From Pseudomonadota bacterium (lineage in GTDB: Bacteria > Pseudomonadota > Gammaproteobacteria > JAKAQQ01): 6,008 nt of DNA. Positions 5,851 to 6,008 of this stretch are shown here, one piece after another. The stretch's first letter is position 1. Each line of letters starts with the position of its first letter. Below the pieces are notes generated by a model. It was not told the DNA's origin. It made no database searches and saw only the letters and a program-made list of their open reading frames with translations. The DNA lies in assembly GCA_021852325.1 (NCBI GenBank), contig JAJZNM010000107.1, forward strand, positions 1 through 6,008. Direction: 5' to 3'. Made by a program: the position numbers and the translations under genes.

Positions 5851-5899
5851 GTCTGTGGCCGGATCCTGCCTATTGATGAATGGAATCCGGCAAACAGAC
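5851..5899. repeat. Imperfect inverted repeat, possible stem-loop, after the SnoaL-like gene
   Basis: The left arm gtctgtggccggat (5851-5864) pairs with the right arm atccggcaaacagac (5885-5899): six pairs gtctgt/acagac, a small internal mismatch, then six pairs ccggat/atccgg, extendable by cc/gg after a one-base bulge. The spacer is 20 bases. It lies in the gap between two same-strand genes, where a transcript end would be expected, but no T-run follows on either strand, so it is not a standard intrinsic terminator. Confidence 0.6.
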
Positions 5900-5916
5900 A
5901 CATTGCAGAGTGCTCC

Positions 5917-6008
5917 ATGGCTGAATACCTGAGGGGTCGGTGTCTATGTGGAGCGACTACTGAGAATGGCGTCAACGGGCAACCTTTTCCCAGCTGCTTG
6001 CGGTCCCA
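5917..6008 (+). CDS. Start of a possible GFA (CENP-V/GFA) family zinc-binding protein, cut by the right window edge
   Basis: From ATG 5917 the frame stays open to the window end (30 codons plus two bases). The N-terminus, Met-Ala-Glu-Tyr-Leu-Arg-Gly-Arg-Cys-Leu-Cys-Gly-Ala, matches the hallmark start of GFA-type proteins, where Gly-x-Cys-x-Cys-Gly-Ala provides zinc ligands (here C9 and C11). A further Cys at 27 falls near where the second cysteine cluster is expected, but that motif cannot be confirmed before the sequence ends. A weak agag Shine-Dalgarno lies six bases upstream. Family members are often annotated as glutathione-dependent formaldehyde-activating enzymes, but most have unknown function. 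The call rests on one short motif. Confidence 0.4.
   Translation, partial: MAEYLRGRCLCGATTENGVNGQPFPSCLRS

Overview
The window is GC-rich. All convincing genes are on the + strand. The first five kilobases are most of a compact type IVb 'thin pilus' operon of the kind carried by IncI-type conjugative plasmids (R64) and by integrative conjugative elements and pathogenicity islands (for example Pseudomonas PAPI-1). These pili hold donor and recipient cells together during DNA transfer. The host is most likely a Gram-negative proteobacterium (gamma, beta or Acidithiobacillus-like). The sequence alone does not fix the genus. No relaxase, integrase or replication gene is visible, so the mobile-element setting is inferred from the pil gene types.

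Layout from left to right: (1) the C-terminal part of the pilus assembly ATPase, PilQ in R64 nomenclature (PilB/GspE family), cut by the left window edge; (2) PilR, a PilC/GspF-type inner-membrane platform protein overlapping it; (3) a 73-base gap with a perfect 16-base GC palindrome, then PilS, the major type IVb prepilin, behind a strong Shine-Dalgarno; (4) a small membrane-anchored PilM-like protein; (5) PilV, the minor pilin and tip adhesin of the shufflon family, with one fixed C-terminus; (6) an unrecognised Sec-exported, cysteine-containing protein with a strictly three-residue-periodic alanine stretch. The order Q-R-S-M-V-(secreted protein) leaves no room for the lytic transglycosylase (PilT) and prepilin peptidase (PilU) that lie between pilS and pilV in R64.

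From 5030 on the character changes. A 355-base stretch without a convincing gene holds short direct and tandem repeats. It is followed by a SnoaL-like/ester-cyclase gene, a 110-base gap with a long imperfect inverted repeat, and the first 30 codons of what may be a GFA (CENP-V/GFA, zinc-binding) family gene cut by the right edge. This right part is unrelated to pilus function and probably marks the end of the pil operon and the start of cargo or chromosomal genes.

Working together: the ATPase drives PilR, which assembles PilS into a fibre. PilV is expected at the tip, where it would recognise recipient cells. PilM is a small accessory protein. The secreted protein directly after pilV sits where classical type IVb pilus operons encode a pilus-secreted partner of the tip minor pilin (TcpF in TCP, CofJ in CFA/III). 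It is the most interesting unknown in the window.
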